The notes beneath the pieces were generated by a model. It was not told the DNA's origin and did not search any database. It was given only the letters and a program-made list of their open reading frames with translations. A DNA stretch of 64,000 nt from the NCBI GenBank assembly GCA_917880885.1, contig OU862931.1, positions 17,650,736 through 17,714,735 on the forward strand. Direction: 5' to 3'. The position numbers and the translations under genes are program-made. This stretch comes from Limnephilus marmoratus. Taxonomy: Eukaryota > Arthropoda > Insecta > Trichoptera > Limnephilidae. Shown here one piece after another: positions 43,200 to 54,624 of this stretch; the stretch's first letter is position 1, and each line of letters starts with the position of its first letter.

Positions 43200-44640
43200 G
43201 CCTGTAAGTTGTTTTCCATCATTGTAGGATCTGACAGTTTTGTTCCTATAAATATGTATGTATATATATGAATATGAATATTTAAAAATAAACGATATTA
43301 CATGGAAGAAATGTAATTTACTTACCAGTAGTTGTATTATCTCCTTGAATTTGATGTGTCACAAATTTTACGAGATCTTTCGACATGGCAAAATATTAAA
43401 ATTACCAGTCTCAAATAACCATATTATTACCACGAGGTCGAAATGTTTTTGGAATTTTGCTGCAACACATATTGGATGAGGAATTCATCGTAACTCTCAT
43501 CTTCTTATATATAATAATTAATAACCAACGTGAAAGCGCGCAATTTAGTACCTCTGAAAATGGCGGAGTAATTCAGGCGTAACTATCGGTTTTCGGAAAG
43601 TAAAAGCAAAAGTTAAAAGTAACGTAAAACAGGCGGTTAAATTGATTGAAAAACGCATTTTTGTGACATTTTACTACAGCAATTACTTTAACTATTACTT
43701 TTACTCTTGCAACCTTTGAAGTATATGACCCTAACTAGGTATTCTGAACACACAATTACAGAACGTTGAGATTTAATTTTGAAATAACGTAAAGATATAA
43801 TATCGTTTGATTTCAACTGGGTTTCTTCACAAAACCTTTTGCAGCACTTGTTACTTTTGCACACTTGCTAAATATTTGAATCACTTTGTTGACCCTCTCC
43901 AGGAAGGTAATCAATACGTTCTTCCTGTCACGACTAATAATTAATTAGAATTAAAGGACTTTCCACTGGAGCGAATTACCAATTAACTATTACATTTTAA
44001 TATCCACCGGAAATGGTTCAAATTCATTGAATTATGCTGAAAAACGAACGGTGTCGTATTCCATGTTATTATTATTATCGGGCCTCTGCAGATTGGACAA
44101 ACAACGATTCGTGTTGAAAAGTCGTGTACGATGTTTAAATATTGATCAACTTCATTAATCGTGATACGCACGATGGGTTTTCTGACTGAAATTTAAATAT
44201 GAAAAACCTAATTGCCACGAATTTGTGGGGCAATGGCGTCACTAATTGGGTATGTATTTTCAGGGGCATTTATTTACATGAATGCATTAACAACGTTATT
44301 AATTTGATAATCGATAAAAAATTCTCCTTTCATTAAAAACATTCAACAATTACGCTTGAAATTCAATCGTTTAAGATTAGCAATCAAATCCACATAAAGG
44401 GCACTTCCGTATTAATAAGTATTAAAAAATGCAATTCACAAACAAATACAAATAATATTTGGGATTCGCGTGGGATGTTTTCGGTTCACGCAAAATAATA
44501 TACAAAGGTAAATCAAAGCCAGTTCCGCATGTTTGTGTTAGTATTAGTTTTTATGGGTAATCGGAAAAGACAGAACAGTAAAAAAAAAACAGAAAATAAT
44601 TGGTTTTAGATTCTTTTGGTTTAGGTGATTTTTTATTTTT
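43200..44640. other. unassigned spacer
   Basis: No gene or repeat recognised in this 1.4-kb stretch. Confidence 0.35.
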
Positions 44641-44644
44641 ATAC

Positions 44645-44970
44645 AATAGCTCCACACAGGAGGTCCAGAGAAAAAATCCCTGGGTGGAGGGTCGTTTTTA
44701 GGTAAAGAAGGAGAGAAGTTTCTGAGAATGAAAAAGGTATAAGAAGTGAAAAGGAACCTGGCGGTCAATGAGTCCAGGAGTGACAGATGTATGAATCCAT
44801 CCCTACCAGTGCGGTGCAGGGCGATGGGTTAAGATAGTCCGACTGGTGAGGTCAAAAGATCTCCCTCAACAAGTCTCTCCAATTCCGGCCCTCCATGCAG
44901 AAGGTGGGCAAACGCATCCGCCATCAAGACATAGACAAATCTCATCCCATGAACTCGGGCACCCCTGCTA
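44645..44970 (-). mobile_element. S1 dispersed repeat, long copy
   Basis: ACACAGGAGGTCCAGAG, GGAGGGTCG, AGGAGTGACAGATG, ACCAGTGCGGTGCAGGGCGA, CATGCAGAAGGTGGGC and CATGAACTCGGGCACCCC are in S1 order, minus orientation. The CTCAGGGCC palindrome region is deleted. Confidence 0.65.
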
Positions 44971-44974
44971 AGGC

Positions 44975-45775
44975 ACTAAACCTAACGAAAAACATTCGCA
45001 AGTTGTTCGTTGTTCGCAACATAAATTATGTTGTTTAATTTTGCATCACTTTTCAAAAGTGTTCTACGAGTGATGTTCACAAAGTAAGTGTACCAGGTTT
45101 TTTTTATTTTATTTTTATTATTTTTATTTAATAAAACTTCAACGAAGTTGCATTCCCATGAGTTATCAAAACTCATTAAGGGATCGCCAATTGGTACTTT
45201 TGAAAAGTTAAACCCAACCCAACCCAGCACAATATATTTATTTATATAATACATGTTACATAATTGTGGCATTTACATAAAGTAGATATATTGAATCACC
45301 ATACTAGGCGGCTGCCTGTTTCATGGTGACCAATGGAGTAGTTAGTATGTATGAAATTTAAAGTATAAAGTCAAATGTAAACATATGGATTTAATATAAA
45401 TATAAAATATGAAGAAAAAATTTACAAAACATTTCACAGAAGCAACATACAGACACAACATATGAAGAATCACTTTACAAATATTTCACAGAAACATGTC
45501 TCATAAGATGAATTATTATAAAAACCACTCATTTGATTTATGTACTGTTGGTGTCAAAAAGTTAAAATAAAGTATCCTCCATGATGGACTATAGAAATGC
45601 ATAAAAAACTAAATCAGGAAAACACAATAAAAGGTATGGGCTCAAAAATATACAGACCTAATACAAGATGTTTACATTCAAATTACATGACATGATTTAA
45701 AAAAGATTTCAAAAGATATAAACTTCGCCAACCATATCTAGATGTACAAAGTTTGGTACTTGGAGATAATCAGGA
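44975..45775. other. unassigned AT-rich spacer
   Basis: Short patches are repeated within about 45400-45500 (TTTCACAGAA, ACAACATA). Nothing else recognised. Confidence 0.35.
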
Positions 45776-45779
45776 TAGC

Positions 45780-46465
45780 TGTCAGAACCGAGTTTGTACC
45801 TACTTATGACTCGTTTTCCAAATAACATTTAAAAAAATAAGATTTCAATATATTGTTTCGAGATTTGTCAGAGGCTGTCTTAATTCTTCAGGCAATTTGT
45901 TATAGTTAGTGTAGGCAACGTATTCTAATGATTTCAGTCCGAACTTTGTTGAGTGTATTTTTGATATATGTAGTTTGTTGTGTTGTCGTGTATTATATTG
46001 GTGAACGTCGTTGTTATAGTTCAGTTTTATATTTGTGTGGGTGTTGCACTGAATAATATTTAAGATGGTGTTTGTTATCTCAAAGCTAGGAACAATCTTA
46101 AATGGCAATACAAGTGCGTGACGGTAAATATCTTTAACATGTGTATACCAAGGCAAGCCAAAAATGTTACGTAGGGCTCTATTTTGGATTATTTGCACCT
46201 CCGATATCATTTTTTTGGTAGCAAAACCCCAGATACTCGAAAGGTATGCCAAGTGGGAGTGAATGATAGCATAGTACAATGATCGCAGTATGGCTGTGGG
46301 AAGCAGTCTACGTAGTCTGTACATTACACCGGTCACCGGAGCAATCTTTGATTTAACATGGTTAAAATGGTTTTTCCATGTAAGCCGCGAGTCAATTAAA
46401 AGTCCTAGATACTTCGCGAAATCTGTTTGTTTCAGTTTGTTTATTCCCAGGGAAATGTTTTTAAA
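45780..46465 (-). pseudogene. jockey/CR1-like LINE, reverse transcriptase C-terminal part
   Basis: Minus strand from about 46460: FAKYLGLLIDSRLTWKNHF, then (after a frame change near 46336) VMYRLRRLLPTAILRSLYYA, HLAYLSSIWGFA, VQIIQNRALRNIFGLP and NYNKLPEELRQ near the stop. This is the RT thumb and C-terminal domain of a LINE different from those at 16 and 58 kb. The catalytic FADD and everything upstream are missing. Confidence 0.8.
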
Positions 46466-46559
46466 TTATTTTAGAAAAAAACGTATTTGAAAAAAAAATT
46501 ACAGGATACTGTTGATACACATTCTTACTTTGTTTCCAAAAAATCGCGATCCAGTCAAT

Positions 46560-46700
46560 GCCTGTAGTGAGCCATGGCACAAGCTTCTTTATGCCCTCCT
46601 AGAAGAACTCTCCCGCCAGCTCAGAACCTCTTCGCCCACTTCAGAACCTCTTTCAGTATTTTGTCAGTAACGTTGTTCTCGATGTCGATGTGTTTCATTG
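46560..46700 (-). pseudogene. possible Tc1/mariner transposase C-terminal relic
   Basis: With two stops, the minus strand reads KEVLKWAKRF..AGEFF.EGIKKLVPW, resembling the FY..GI.KL..RW..C motif at the C terminus of mariner-type transposases (compare SKGIDELPMRWQKCIDSNG near 13.3 kb). No terminal repeats were found. Weak. Confidence 0.25.
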
Positions 46701-46709
46701 TAAATCGCA

Positions 46710-47284
46710 CCCCTAAACATTTTTCGGGTTTAATCTACAGTATAAACATAGCGTATATGAATACCGGTTAAACTCGTCAGTGTTTGTGCCGCTCAAATTT
46801 CCGGTCATTAGAAGGACTGATTAATTCGCAAATTGTCCATCAATACATCAATTTTGCAACCGTCGGGGCCTGACCGCCAATCGCCACTATTGATCGACGT
46901 CCGAAGAGGTTAATAGAAAGGTCAAATAGGTGGTTGATCAATTATTTATAATTTTGATGTTGATGTGAGTAAGCTGTTCATTAGGGTGATTTAGGACGAG
47001 CCGGCAGATACGATGGGTTAAGCTGTCAAGATAATTAAATGATTGCTACCCGCAAAACTGAAACGCGATTTACCTTTAATCAAGGTTTCGTAAAAGTATT
47101 ACGACGTTAGCATTATGATTTGATCGTGAAATGGGCCTTACTTCGTCGTAAGTTAAAATTATATGTTTTTTGAAGTAAAAGCTTCTTTAGCACCGTTGTA
47201 ATTTGAAACTCGATGAAACGAAAAATAGCGACACTAAAAAGAGACAAACATATACATCAATAGGATTTAGCCGGAGAAAGAATG
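46710..47284. other. unassigned spacer
   Basis: No feature recognised. Confidence 0.35.
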
Positions 47285-47292
47285 ATATAGAC

Positions 47293-47666
47293 CATAGATT
47301 CTCAAACTTTTTTTACCCACAAGATACCACGACCAAAAGGGCGAGGGCGTAATGGGATACATCGACAGGGTTACATTTGCCACAACAAAGGGGGCGTAAC
47401 GGGATAGCACGACGGAGGGGGCGTAATGTGATACCGCATTTGGATTACGAAAATAATGGGATAGTGAAAATATTTTTGTGGGTGGATGGCTCCTAATGGG
47501 ATGGGATGGGGCAAGATAGGATGGGGTGGGACGGATTTCTCTGGGTCTCCTACCGCCCCCCTGAAAGTCTGAAACGGACCCCAAATTTTCTCTTGGTCTT
47601 CTACCGCCCCCCTGAAGGTCTGAAACGTCCTCAAGGGGGCGTTATCGCCCACGTTGAGAACCTATG
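47293..47666. mobile_element. hAT-like MITE with internal repeats
   Basis: Ends CATAGATTCTCAAAC and, inverted, CATAGGTTCTCAACG. Flanks ATATAGAC and GTATAGAT agree at 6 of 8. Inside, GGGCGTAATGGGATA-type motifs recur near 47345, 47390 and 47418, and CTACCGCCCCCCTGAA(A/G)GTCTGAAACG occurs at 47551 and 47600. It shares its interior motif with 28086-28334. Confidence 0.6.
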
Positions 47667-47809
47667 GTATAGATTAATCGTTCTCCTCTATGTACGATGC
47701 TTCGTAGCCTCCCCACTCTCGTCTACATTAGTTTTCTGAAGGTTTCACTCTTACCGCGTGTGAACTGCACGCGTGCTCTTATTCACTGAGCTTCGTCGGC
47801 TTATCACTG

Positions 47810-47900
47810 CCCGCTCAGTGGATAAGAGCGAAGAAGAGAAATCAGAAAGACGCGGGTTCGAGTCCACTTTTCTCGAAAGATTTTTTCAATGTAGATGAGT
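47810..47900 (+). mobile_element. tRNA-related SINE head
   Basis: CCGCTCAGTGGATAAGAGCG (A box) is followed about 30 nt later by GCGGGTTCGAGTCC (B box), as in a polymerase III internal promoter. Pairing of the tRNA arms is poor, so a SINE rather than a tRNA gene. Confidence 0.55.
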
Positions 47901-47924
47901 GTTTCAGACTAATAATTATTATAC

Positions 47925-48405
47925 TTTTGAATGTAGCTATAATTTTGTGGTTATCCATTATAGATAAATGAAACAATGTTACTTTATTTGAACCACTTGT
48001 ATATTTGTTTAAAGCCGACCGGTTTCGAAACTACCGTTCCTTCGTCAGGGCAAACGTATACTGATTTGACAATTACAAAATAGTGGATGGGAACAATGTA
48101 TTATTACTAAGGATTGTGGTAGGGGTGGAGGCGTTGCTAGGGATTAATGAAGAGTGGGTAGAGGAACACATCCATGATTGGGCTGTAAGATAATATTTTT
48201 TGTTTGTTGATAATAGATTCATTATTTTTAAGGGATTTTTTTTTTATTTCCAAGGCTTCTAAGTTATCTAAGCGTGTTCCTTTATGGATATGAAGAATAG
48301 GTATTTATCCCCGTATTTTTTTCAAAACTATAGTTATTTTCAATGACATGGTTAGCGAACTCAGAAAATTTTGAGTGTTTCCTGCTAAAAATTATTACTT
48401 ATAAT
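47925..48405 (-). mobile_element. Penelope-like element, 3' fragment
   Basis: Minus strand from about 48400: KFSEFANHVIENNYSFE, a frame change, PILHIHKGTRLDNLEALEI and a few more residues. This is the C-terminal end of the PLE protein, just after the GIY-YIG endonuclease (pattern FA.H....N.S......ILH...KG..L..LE..EI). About 200 nt downstream lies the hammerhead-like motif at 48022-48048, then sequence also found at 10617-10706. The reverse transcriptase is missing. Confidence 0.65.
48022..48048 (-). ncRNA. hammerhead-like ribozyme core in the PLE tail
   Basis: Minus strand: CTGACGA, A, GGAAC, GGTA, GTTTC, GAAAC. Stem II pairs with one G-U. CUGACGA replaces CUGAUGA at one position. Hammerhead motifs are known from the terminal repeats of Penelope-like elements; its position beside the PLE coding remnant supports that interpretation. 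Stems I and III were not verified. Confidence 0.4.
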
Positions 48406-48409
48406 AATT

Positions 48410-50076
48410 GTTAGCCTTTATATAATTTTATATTTGTTACCCCATCAATGTTGATATTACATTCATCAGAAGATTAGTGCCAAAAGTTGAATTAATATTT
48501 ATTTTGAAAGACTGGTGAATTTAGAACTCTTTAGGAGTGGAGAATTTTTATGCAAATACATTTTAAAACCTACAAATAAGAATTTGCTTGCACTTTTACA
48601 CAATTAGTTTCTTACAATGTCGCGGGCTGCGAAGGTGAAGGTGAAAGGTTTTTGATTTTATGGATACGACTGTCTGAAAAAGTGAATAGTAAGTTTAGCT
48701 CTAAATTCCACTGAGTCTGTGGTCACTGATCATTATTAAATCATATGCACCGACATAATTTATTACATTTCTGCATGAGGAAAATTTTATTCTTTTTTAC
48801 GTCTGCAAAAGCCCTACGGGCGTTAGATAAATAAATAAAAAAGATTAGTAAAAGACTTTAGATAAATAACTAAATAAAAATAGATATGTAAAAGACGCAT
48901 TTTATTAATTACATTTTAACATGACAAGTTATTTAAAGGGGCCGACTTAAGCCTTATATTTATATTGAATAATATACAAAATTTAGATTTTTCTTCTCCT
49001 CAAGATGTAAAATCACAATAATTGTATGCAGTCGGGGCATCGCCACGATATTTACAAGTGCAACCAAATTGTCACTTAGTTTGTTTTTTTTTTATCTTTT
49101 GCGCAGATTTTTTCGATTATCTGCACATTCGGTGTCAGACAGTGCCTGTCGTGTCGAGATACCCCAAAAATCTTTTCTCCGCTGAGCCTCCTTGAATAGT
49201 TTTACTGTAAAATACACATTGTGCCATCTAGCGGCGGAATGTCGAATATAGTTTTGCATCCCACCTTTCTCCACTTGTTTATACATGCAAATGGATTCAA
49301 GTGCTGGAAAGGTTTATGTCTCCGCTAACCCCAGTCAGTGGGTTTCATCGTTTTGCGATTCGGGACTTGCAGTGGCGCGTTAAAAAAAAACAGGTTTCTG
49401 AAAGTTACTGTTTTTCTCACTAAGGACTTTTAAACGGAATTCTATAAGAACTTGACGCCCACCCGCGAAATTTTAGAGGATGATTAAAAAGATCCAAGGT
49501 AAAACATTTTTTTGAACGGTGGTGACATTGGTTTCAATAAATGAATATGAATACATTTTTAGTGTCTATTGATATGTGACCGAGCTCTGATTATATGGCA
49601 CTCTCCCGCTGTCTTACATAAAAAGCAATTAGTTTAGCAATTAAAATAAAGAGATTCTTCTGAGGTCAAATTTAATATACACGATATTATATACTGATAA
49701 GAATGGGGGAATTCTGAATAAATGTCTTTCAGATAGTGATTTCACCTTAGGCCGGACTAATTTGACTTTAACTTGTTCTGAGATATGTGGTGTCAAAGTT
49801 TAAAAAAATGATTTCTCATTATCAATTTACCAATTTATGATTTTGAGGTAAAATCTTGTGTAAAGTATTTTATTTTAACATGTTTTAAAGAAAAATATTT
49901 AAATAGGACGTACGCAACCAACTAGGGCGTAATGATTTATAAATAATGATAATTATAACAATATTTCTCTAATGCCATTCCAAGATAGAGAGTCAAGCTC
50001 TAATTAAATATTTTAATTTAAGATATGTTAAACTAAACTATTTTGCTCAAGATTGAACGTCAAAATCAGAAATCGG
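48410..50076. other. unassigned spacer
   Basis: The AAAGCCCTACGGGCG motif plus AAAT repeats at about 48808-48840, probably a LINE tail, is shared with 24316-24360. Nothing else recognised. Confidence 0.35.
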
Positions 50077-50080
50077 TTAA

Positions 50081-50749
50081 GGGCGTTTAACCAGCCAGCG
50101 GCCGAAAATACACATTTCGTCGAAAGATGTTCTTGCGATCGTACAGGGCGGTTCCAATGAGAAAGATTAATTATTCTCCGTACCAGCTTTTTAAAATTAT
50201 AACTCAATATCGATTTTATTTCATTCTAAATTTGCTTCAATTTATACCTACATCCAAAAATGCTGACAGGCGTGATGATAAAACGATTAAAATTAATATG
50301 TTCTTTTTGTTATTATTTTTTGATCATAAGTATTTATCATTTTTCAATAATGTCTAAGCAAAATAAGAATGTAAAAAATCTGAAATATATTAGTTTGTAA
50401 GTGTGCAATTTCCAATTTACGTCAAGAAACACATGAACGTATATATAATTCAATGATTCTATTTAAACTTATATCAAAATTCGGAAACATGCGTTTACCA
50501 GATAACGTATTGATTTATTTTACTCATACTAATACAATATCTTTTTTGAAAATTTTACAAATCTGGCAACGACCTATATAACTTTATTACACTAAAAATA
50601 TTTTTTTTTCTCAAAATTTGAAACATGCGTTTCTCAGATAAAAGAACAATCTTTCGAAATTAACTTATAATTTTTTGTGGAAAATAGTTAATACGTCTAA
50701 AATCTGATTTAAAAATGACATATTTCTGGTTTTCTCTGGTTTTAACCTC
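50081..50749 (+). mobile_element. TTAA-flanked MITE, copy D
   Basis: TTAA at 50077-50080 and 50750-50753. Left end GGGCGTTTAACCAGCCAGCG, right end CTCTGGTTTTAACCTC. The interior matches copies A-C. The 76-codon frame at 50127-50357 lies inside it and is a by-product. Confidence 0.8.
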
Positions 50750-50754
50750 TTAAT

Positions 50755-51430
50755 ATGTTTCTTACGAGAAATCGTGTTCGCAAACTTTGACATCTCAGAA
50801 CATGGTAAGGCGAACTTAGAACCCTATCTAACAAAAATGACGAATTACCCTCTTAAAATCTTTTAAAAACGACCAACTGTCAGATACAAACAAAATGGCA
50901 ATTTTTAAAAGTTCAACATGAACCTTGTTAAATAAAAGGAATCTTTAAAAACATGATGTCAAAACTCGGTCATACAAGTAGCTACGGAAAAAAGCTCGGG
51001 TTACTCTGAAAAGTATTTTGGTTATAGAAATAAGCAAAAGAAATGGTTTGGCACTCAAAGGTCATTGGCTGAGGCATCGCTTTTAGGTCCCACCCAGGCG
51101 ACGCTTGTTCGAGTCAACGGCTGGCTAAGTCCTCCATCACGACACAAGTTACGTTTTCCGCTTTCTGTGGTGGTAGTAAGTAGGAGATTTTCAAATATTG
51201 TCAGGTTATTCGCAACCGGGGAACATTTTTCAAAACACCATTTCCAAATAAGGTGATAAATAAAAAACTGTAGGTATTTGAATGGGTTTAAATTTTAGTG
51301 TGGGCTAATTAAATTAGACATTCATAAAAATAAAACAAATGGTAGTTTAGTAGTATTGTTTAGACAATAACTAATAGTGTTCTAAATTAAAATTAAAAAC
51401 TTGATTGAATCATGTTTATTTTTTTAAATA
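50755..51430. other. unassigned spacer
   Basis: No feature recognised. Confidence 0.35.
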
Positions 51431-52848
51431 CTAGCTGACTTGGCGAACTTCGTATCGCCCCAGAAGCAATAACTCTTGTGTTAACTTATTAGCTGAATTA
51501 AATTCATTTTTTTGGTAAATTTTTGAGATCGCTAGCAATGGTTAATACGCACTTTTTTTTTTTAAATCTTTTGATTCACCTTAATTACATTAAAAGACAA
51601 CTATTTGCATTGGGGGAAGTGGAAAATATTTCATTCTATATTTCGATTACGTAAAATTAAAATTAGCTTTCATTCTGTAAAACGAGACCGTCCATTTTCA
51701 AACATTATTTTCAAATGTCATTTTGTTATGTTGGTATTCTTGTTACTGTACGAAAAGATGCTAGAGCAAAGCGTAGCAGATTTCAAGAGAATTCTAGGTT
51801 TATGTAACATGGTTTGTGATACAAAAGAAAGTCCCCCTTTATAACGCCTACTCGCGTCAAGGCAAGAAAACATCCCAGTTTTCAAGTAGTTTAGCGGCTA
51901 CGCTAGGTTTGTGTAACATGGTTTGTGATTCAAAAGAAAGTGCCCCGTACCTTCAAAATCTTCTAGCCGTTCGTAATACATTCAAGTGTATCAGGAATAC
52001 CAACATACCAAAGTGACAGCGAATGACCTAATAGCTAATGGCGTACAATCTCACAAGACGAAAGCTAATTTTAATTTTACGCAATCGAAATTTAAAATGA
52101 AATATTTTCCACTTCCCCCAATGCAAATAGTTGCCTTTTAATGTAATTAAGGTGAATCAAAAGGTTTTTTTTTTTTTAATTGCATATTAACCGTTGCCAG
52201 CGATCTCCAAAAATTAATATTTTTTTTACCAAGTTAAAAATTATGCAATAAAGCAATTATCGATGCGCAATTGTCCGTGTTTTGTTTTTGTCAATCAGAG
52301 ATGGCTTTTTGTATAGATTTATAATTTGTGCGATTTATTACTTGGCCACATACTTAAATTGCGGAATTGCATTTCATTTTCTTTATACGTGTGAGGGAGA
52401 TTTATTATAATTATTGTATTTTTCCTTTGGAGGGGTGCAGACTGCAGATATACGTTCACCGTTTATGCCATTTTCGACTGTTGACATTTAGTATGTAAGA
52501 AAGAGGCAGCATTATAATGTTTAAGAACAAAAGCAAAACAATCAGCACATTGACATTTGGCGTTTTTGAAATTTTGGAATTCACTCAATTTTCATTATAA
52601 TAATTCATAGTATAATTATCACAATATTCCTTCAGCTCTTTCAAAAGTTTATAATACGTTCCATACAAAATGTATGAGGAAAAAATTTTTCTTCATACAT
52701 ATTTTTTCGTGATTTTTATCGATGTTTTAATAGCTATTCTGTAATTCGGGGTGGAGACAAATCCAACAAATTAATGATCATTTAAATCGGTCCAGCCGTT
52801 CTTGAGTTATAGTGTAACTAACCCGACTTTGTTTTATATATTATAAGA
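51431..52848 (-). mobile_element. non-autonomous Helitron with an internal foldback
   Basis: On the minus strand it begins A|TCTTATAATATATAAAAC at 52848 and ends CTAG|T at 51431. A GGCGA/TCGCC hairpin lies 7-8 nt before the end. These are textbook Helitron termini and target (AT). It is a different family from 1564-1991. No RepHel coding is seen. Confidence 0.7.
51525..52215. repeat. inverted repeat inside the Helitron, arms about 170 bp
   Basis: Left arm about 51525-51690 and right arm about 52040-52215 share GATTCACCTTAATTACATTA, GCATTGGGGGAAGTGGAAAA and ATTAAAATTAGCTTTC in inverse order. Between the arms CTAGGTTT(A/G)TGTAACATGG and the following CAAAAGAAAGT block occur twice (about 51793 and 51903). 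Confidence 0.75.
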
Positions 52849-53164
52849 TTATAATGAAAATAATAGCTCGTTAAATACACCGAACTGTTGATTGTTTTTA
52901 CTGAGGTTGCTTGTTGGTTACCAAAACTGTTGAATCCCCTGACAACCAACACGTGAAAGTGATTGATGTTTTCCGAATTGATTTCCAAATTATAGTACGG
53001 GTCAGGCGGTTACACTACGCGGTAAGTACTACACATCTTGTAATCTAATCCAATGCGATCGCCACAGTAGGTTTGGATAATTTTGATAAGATTTATTTTT
53101 GACATAAGCAATTCTAGTAGGTAAAATTTCTACATGTGTGAATTCATCATTAATTCCGTAAAAT

Positions 53165-53490
53165 CTCTTCATATTATAAATTAAAGTCCTCCGCCGCGTC
53201 TGTCTGTCTGTCTGTTCGCCATAAACTCATAAAAAACTGAACGGATTTTCATGCGGTTTTCACCAATAGATATAGTGATACATGAGGAAGGTTTAGGTAT
53301 GTAATTTTTCAAGGTTTTGTGTAAATTGATTGAAATGTATAATACATAAAAGAATGTCTGTATGTGATGGACGAGAGGGCTGGCAAGCGGGCGGTGTGGA
53401 TTTGATTTGTATGCTAAGGAAGGTCACTGTATACATTTGATTTCGAAAACTCTGTGTAAAGCCCGGGCATCGCCGGGGACTTCATCTAAT
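53165..53490 (+). mobile_element. Helitron-like short element
   Basis: Begins TCTCTTCATATTATAAATTAAAG with a TCTG microsatellite nearby and ends with a GC hairpin, CCCGGGCATCGCCGGGG, then CTAAT, fitting a CTRR Helitron end. The interior (AACTGAACGGATTTTCATGCGG) looks like a dispersed insect repeat, with a related end at 29620-29700. Boundaries are approximate. Confidence 0.45.
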
Positions 53491-53612
53491 AGATATTATA
53501 TAAAAATATAGGTTAACTCGTATATAAACGGTGCATAGAAATAACAAGTAGGTACTACTCTAGTAAAAGTACGAAACTGATGATTCTATATTAGGACCTG
53601 ATTTATAATAAA

Positions 53613-54374
53613 CTAGCTGGTCCCGGCATGCGTTGCTATGCCATTTAATAAAGAAATTGTTTCTCCCTGAGTGTCCTTTCCCATTCGTCCCGTTCCCCTT
53701 CCGCCTCCAATTCTTCTCCTGCGTCCTCTTCCCCCTTTCGCGTTCCCACTCCGTCACCTCCACCTTCCCTCTCCCCACTACACTCCTCCCCCTTCCCCCG
53801 TCCCGCTAACCACTCTTTCGAGTTTCCCTCCCCCTCACACGTCCCCTTCCCCTCCCGTATTCCCCTTCCACCTTCCCCGCCTTCCTTCTTCCCTTTCCCG
53901 CTCCCTCGTCCCGCGTTCCATATATTCAATCCCAGTACATTCAGTTTTTAAACAGTCCGTGTGCCACCTTTTACAGTTTTTATTCAAATTTCCATTTTTC
54001 ATGTATATTAAATTTGGTACCTAACATAGGTACCTATTTAAAATATCTAAAATTCTTGATTCGATTCATACTATTAGGGGAGTACCTACCTACTTTAAAT
54101 AAATTTATCAACTTAAAGATTTTCAAAAATAGAATCCTGATTTAACAATTATTGTTTTGCAAAATGTCATTCTCAGACACGCGAACTGTCAAACGTGCGG
54201 GTTTTCTGAAATTATCTAATTTTATGCCCAATTTTCTTAATTTTTCTCTCCGTAAGAACCATCCTCGTACTTCTAGGAATATTCTAAAAAAAGAATTACT
54301 TAGCGAAATCGGTTCAGCTGATCTCGAGATCTGCGCTTACCAACACATTTAGCGATTCATTTTTATATTATAAA
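53613..54374 (-). mobile_element. non-autonomous Helitron, uninterrupted copy
   Basis: Same family as 22383-23736. CTAG at 53613-53616 followed by T on the minus strand; hairpin GGCAT/ATGCC; pyrimidine-rich core; 5' end ATAATATAAAAATGAATCG with the initial TC mutated. It provides the empty site for MITE copy A, having a single TTAA at 53644-53647. Proline-rich frames in the core are not genes. Confidence 0.75.
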
Positions 54375-54624
54375 TGCAAGTTTTTTTGATTTTATCTTTT
54401 GTTTTCGAATAAACCTAAAACTGTGTATTCCAAAGTCGGGAATTCTCAGGGATTAATTAAAAAGAGGCGAAGCGAATAACCGCTTCCAAAAGTTTTATTA
54501 TTACTTTAATTGAAAGAAAAAATGGAAAATATAAAAAAAAAAAAAAAAAACTGAAATCTTATTAGATCGAAAACAAAAATTTAAACAACAAAACAAGGAT
54601 TCTCCATCCGAGGTATATTCACCA

